Assembly: GCF_021390475.1 (NCBI RefSeq)
Contig: NZ_JAJUWS010000002.1
Coordinates: forward strand, 62,001 to 126,000
Origin: Streptomyces sp. ST2-7A
GTDB taxonomy: Bacteria; Actinomycetota; Actinomycetes; Streptomycetales; Streptomycetaceae
Direction: 5' to 3'
Length of the DNA: 64,000 nt
Position numbers and translations under genes: made by a program. Of this stretch, positions 62,342-64,000 are shown in pieces; the stretch's first letter is position 1, and every line of letters starts with the position of its first letter. Under the pieces are notes generated by a model. It worked only from the letters and a program-made list of their open reading frames with translations. It ran no database searches and was not told where the DNA came from.

Positions 62342-64000
62342 GTGGCACGGGCGGTGGGCGCGGCGTACACGGTGAACACGGCGGGCGGGGCAGGGGTCGC
62401 GGGAACCTGCGCCGGGACCGACACGGAGACCGGCACGAAGGCCGCCGGGGGACCGGGGACGGCCCCCCACCCGGCGACCGGGGCCCGGGGGGACACGAAC
62501 GGTGACTCCGCCGGGCGGGTCCGCCGGGCCGGGAGTTCGCCGACACCGGAGGAATCCCCGGCCTCCTCCCCCACCCTGGAGTTCCTGCTGCTCGGCCCGG
62601 TGCGGGTGCTGCGCGACGGCGTCGAACAGCCCGCCGGCCCGCCCCAGCAGCGGGCTCTGCTCGCCACACTGTTGCTGCACGACGGGCACCCCGTGGGAGT
62701 CTCCGAACTGGTGGACTCGCTGTGGGACGAGGACCCTCCGCTGCGCGCGGTGGCGGCGCTGCGCACCTACGCCTCGCGGCTGCGCCGACTGCTGGCCCCG
62801 CGCTCGGAGGTACTGGTCAGCGAGGCCGGCGGGTACGCGCTGCGTCCCGGCCCCGGTGACCGGGTGGACCTCGCGGAGCTGGACGAGCTGTGCGGGCTCG
62901 CCGAACGCGCCTCGCTGAACGGTGACGCCGCGGAGGCCCACCGGCTGTACGGGCGGGCGCTGGCGCTGTGGGACGGGGAGGCCCTGACCGGGGTACCCGG
63001 TCCGGCGGCCGACACCCATCGCAACCGGCTGACCGAACGCCGACTGGTCCTGCGCGAACTGCACCTGTGCGCGGCCCTGGAGTGCGGCCTGCACGTCGAG
63101 TCGGTCTCCGACCTGACCGCGCTGACCAGCAGCCATCCGATGCGCGAGACGTTGCGCGAGTTGCTGATGCTGGCGCTGTACCGGTGCGGGCGGCAGGGGG
63201 AGGCGCTGGCCGTCTACACCGACACCCGCCGAGTGCTGGACGAGGAGCTGGGGGTGGAGCCCCGCTCGGAACTGCGGGAGCTGCACCAGCGGATCCTCAC
63301 CGCCGACCCGGCGCTGGACCCGACCCCCGCGCCGGGCCCCCGGGAGAGCGCCGCGACCCTGCCGCGTCCGGCACAACTCCCTCCGACAGTCGCTGATTTC
63401 ACCGGCCGTCGGGAATTCGTGACGGAGCTGGGCGAGCGGTTGACGGACAGCCGGCGCCCGGTGATGGCGCTCTCCGCCGTCGCCGGTATCGGCGGTGTCG
63501 GCAAGACCACCCTGGCCGTCCACGTGGCACACGCGGTCCGCGAGCGGTACCCCGACGGACAGCTGTACGTGGACCTCCAGGGGGCGAGTCCGGCCCCGAT
63601 GGAGCCGACGGCGGTGCTGGCCTCCTTCCTGCGGGCGCTGGGTGTCACCGATCCGGACGTCCCCGAGGGCCCGGGCGAGCGCGCCGCGCTCTTCCGCTCG
63701 CTGCTGGACGGCCGACGGGTGCTGACCCTGCTGGACAATGCCCGGGACGCCGCGCAGATCCGCGACCTGCTGCCCGGCACGCCCGACTGCGCGGTCCTGG
63801 TGACCAGCCGCACCCGCATGGTGGACCTGGCCGGGGCCCACCTGGTGGACCTGGACGTGATGAGCCCGGAGGAGTCCCTCCAGCTCTTCGCCCGGATCGT
63901 CGGCGCGGAGCGGGTGAACTCCGAACGACAGGCGGCCATGGACGTGGTGGCCGCCTGCGGTTTCCTGCCGCTGGCCATCAGGATCGCCGCCGCCCGACTG
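62342..64000 (+). CDS. afsR: AfsR/SARP-type regulator with NB-ARC domain (partial)
   Basis: At least 553 residues, cut by the right edge. After a Gly/Thr-rich lead (1-75) comes the SARP winged helix (EFLLLGPVRVLRDG, PPQQRALLATLLLHDGH, LWDEDPPLRAVAALRTYASR), then the BTAD (ALWDGEALTGVPGPAADTHR, MLALYRCGRQGEALAVYTDT, LDEELGVEPRSELRELHQRI). The NB-ARC ATPase begins with P-loop GIGGVGKTT (382-390) and LTLLDNARD. This is the architecture of AfsR, the KbpA/AfsK-dependent activator of secondary metabolism, also located near fbiC in S. coelicolor. GTG 62342 follows GGAGG at short spacing. Confidence 0.82.
   Translation, partial: MARAVGAAYTVNTAGGAGVAGTCAGTDTETGTKAAGGPGTAPHPATGARGDTNGDSAGRVRRAGSSPTPEESPASSPTLEFLLLGPVRVLRDGVEQPAGPPQQRALLATLLLHDGHPVGVSELVDSLWDEDPPLRAVAALRTYASRLRRLLAPRSEVLVSEAGGYALRPGPGDRVDLAELDELCGLAERASLNGDAAEAHRLYGRALALWDGEALTGVPGPAADTHRNRLTERRLVLRELHLCAALECGLHVESVSDLTALTSSHPMRETLRELLMLALYRCGRQGEALAVYTDTRRVLDEELGVEPRSELRELHQRILTADPALDPTPAPGPRESAATLPRPAQLPPTVADFTGRREFVTELGERLTDSRRPVMALSAVAGIGGVGKTTLAVHVAHAVRERYPDGQLYVDLQGASPAPMEPTAVLASFLRALGVTDPDVPEGPGERAALFRSLLDGRRVLTLLDNARDAAQIRDLLPGTPDCAVLVTSRTRMVDLAGAHLVDLDVMSPEESLQLFARIVGAERVNSERQAAMDVVAACGFLPLAIRIAAARL

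Overview
The window reads as chromosomal DNA of a Streptomyces-type actinomycete. GC is very high, GTG starts and GGAGG-type ribosome sites are common, and typical families recur: XRE/DUF5753 with DUF397, GPP34, FbiC, an AfsR-type regulator and KorSA-type mobile-element genes.

Layout. 1-9450: the first codons of a leftward sigma-factor-like gene behind a SigR-type promoter, then a secreted M6 protease, a SEDS (FtsW/RodA) polymerase, an M20 amidohydrolase, a double-domain GH43 protein, a NUDIX hydrolase and a GNAT. 9451-20852: a tRNA-Arg(CCU) gene whose 3' half is repeated exactly (47 bp) 11.3 kb away. The repeats bracket an integrated AICE (actinomycete integrative and conjugative element) with rep-xis-int, spread genes, an FtsK-like Tra pump, a GntR/KorSA repressor with a family of TCTAGA-centred operators, and a NUDIX/ATPase-like module. 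At its far end is visibly lower-GC cargo: an AAA ATPase overlapping a TOPRIM/DUF4435 protein. This is the architecture of the PARIS (AriA/AriB) anti-phage system and is the best candidate here for a new defence locus. 20853-23454: chromosome beyond attR, with a frameshifted relic of a second KorSA-type repressor, a GIY-YIG protein and a GNAT.

23455-35062: accessory region. It has a GH30 glucuronoxylanase behind a perfect CebR box, an I36 inhibitor, a decayed copy of a lipoprotein gene whose intact paralogue lies 7 kb away, and an RHS polymorphic toxin with an AHH-like nuclease tip and overlapping immunity gene. 36128-43437: a translationally coupled set of three membrane glycosyltransferases followed by a galactose-oxidase-like copper radical enzyme, probably an exopolysaccharide synthesis and modification locus. 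43631-51973: DUF4394 protein, a cold-shock-domain pseudogene, methyltransferase, universal stress protein, alpha/beta hydrolase, GT4 transferase, secreted HNH nuclease and two small proteins.

52211-64000: conserved core. It holds a membrane D-alanyl-D-alanine carboxypeptidase with repeated threonine motifs in its cytoplasmic tail, GPP34, XRE/DUF5753 with DUF397, an ADP-ribosylglycohydrolase, FbiC (F420 biosynthesis) and the start of an AfsR-type regulator running off the right edge. All coordinates come from reading the sequence; family names rest on motif recognition, not database searches.
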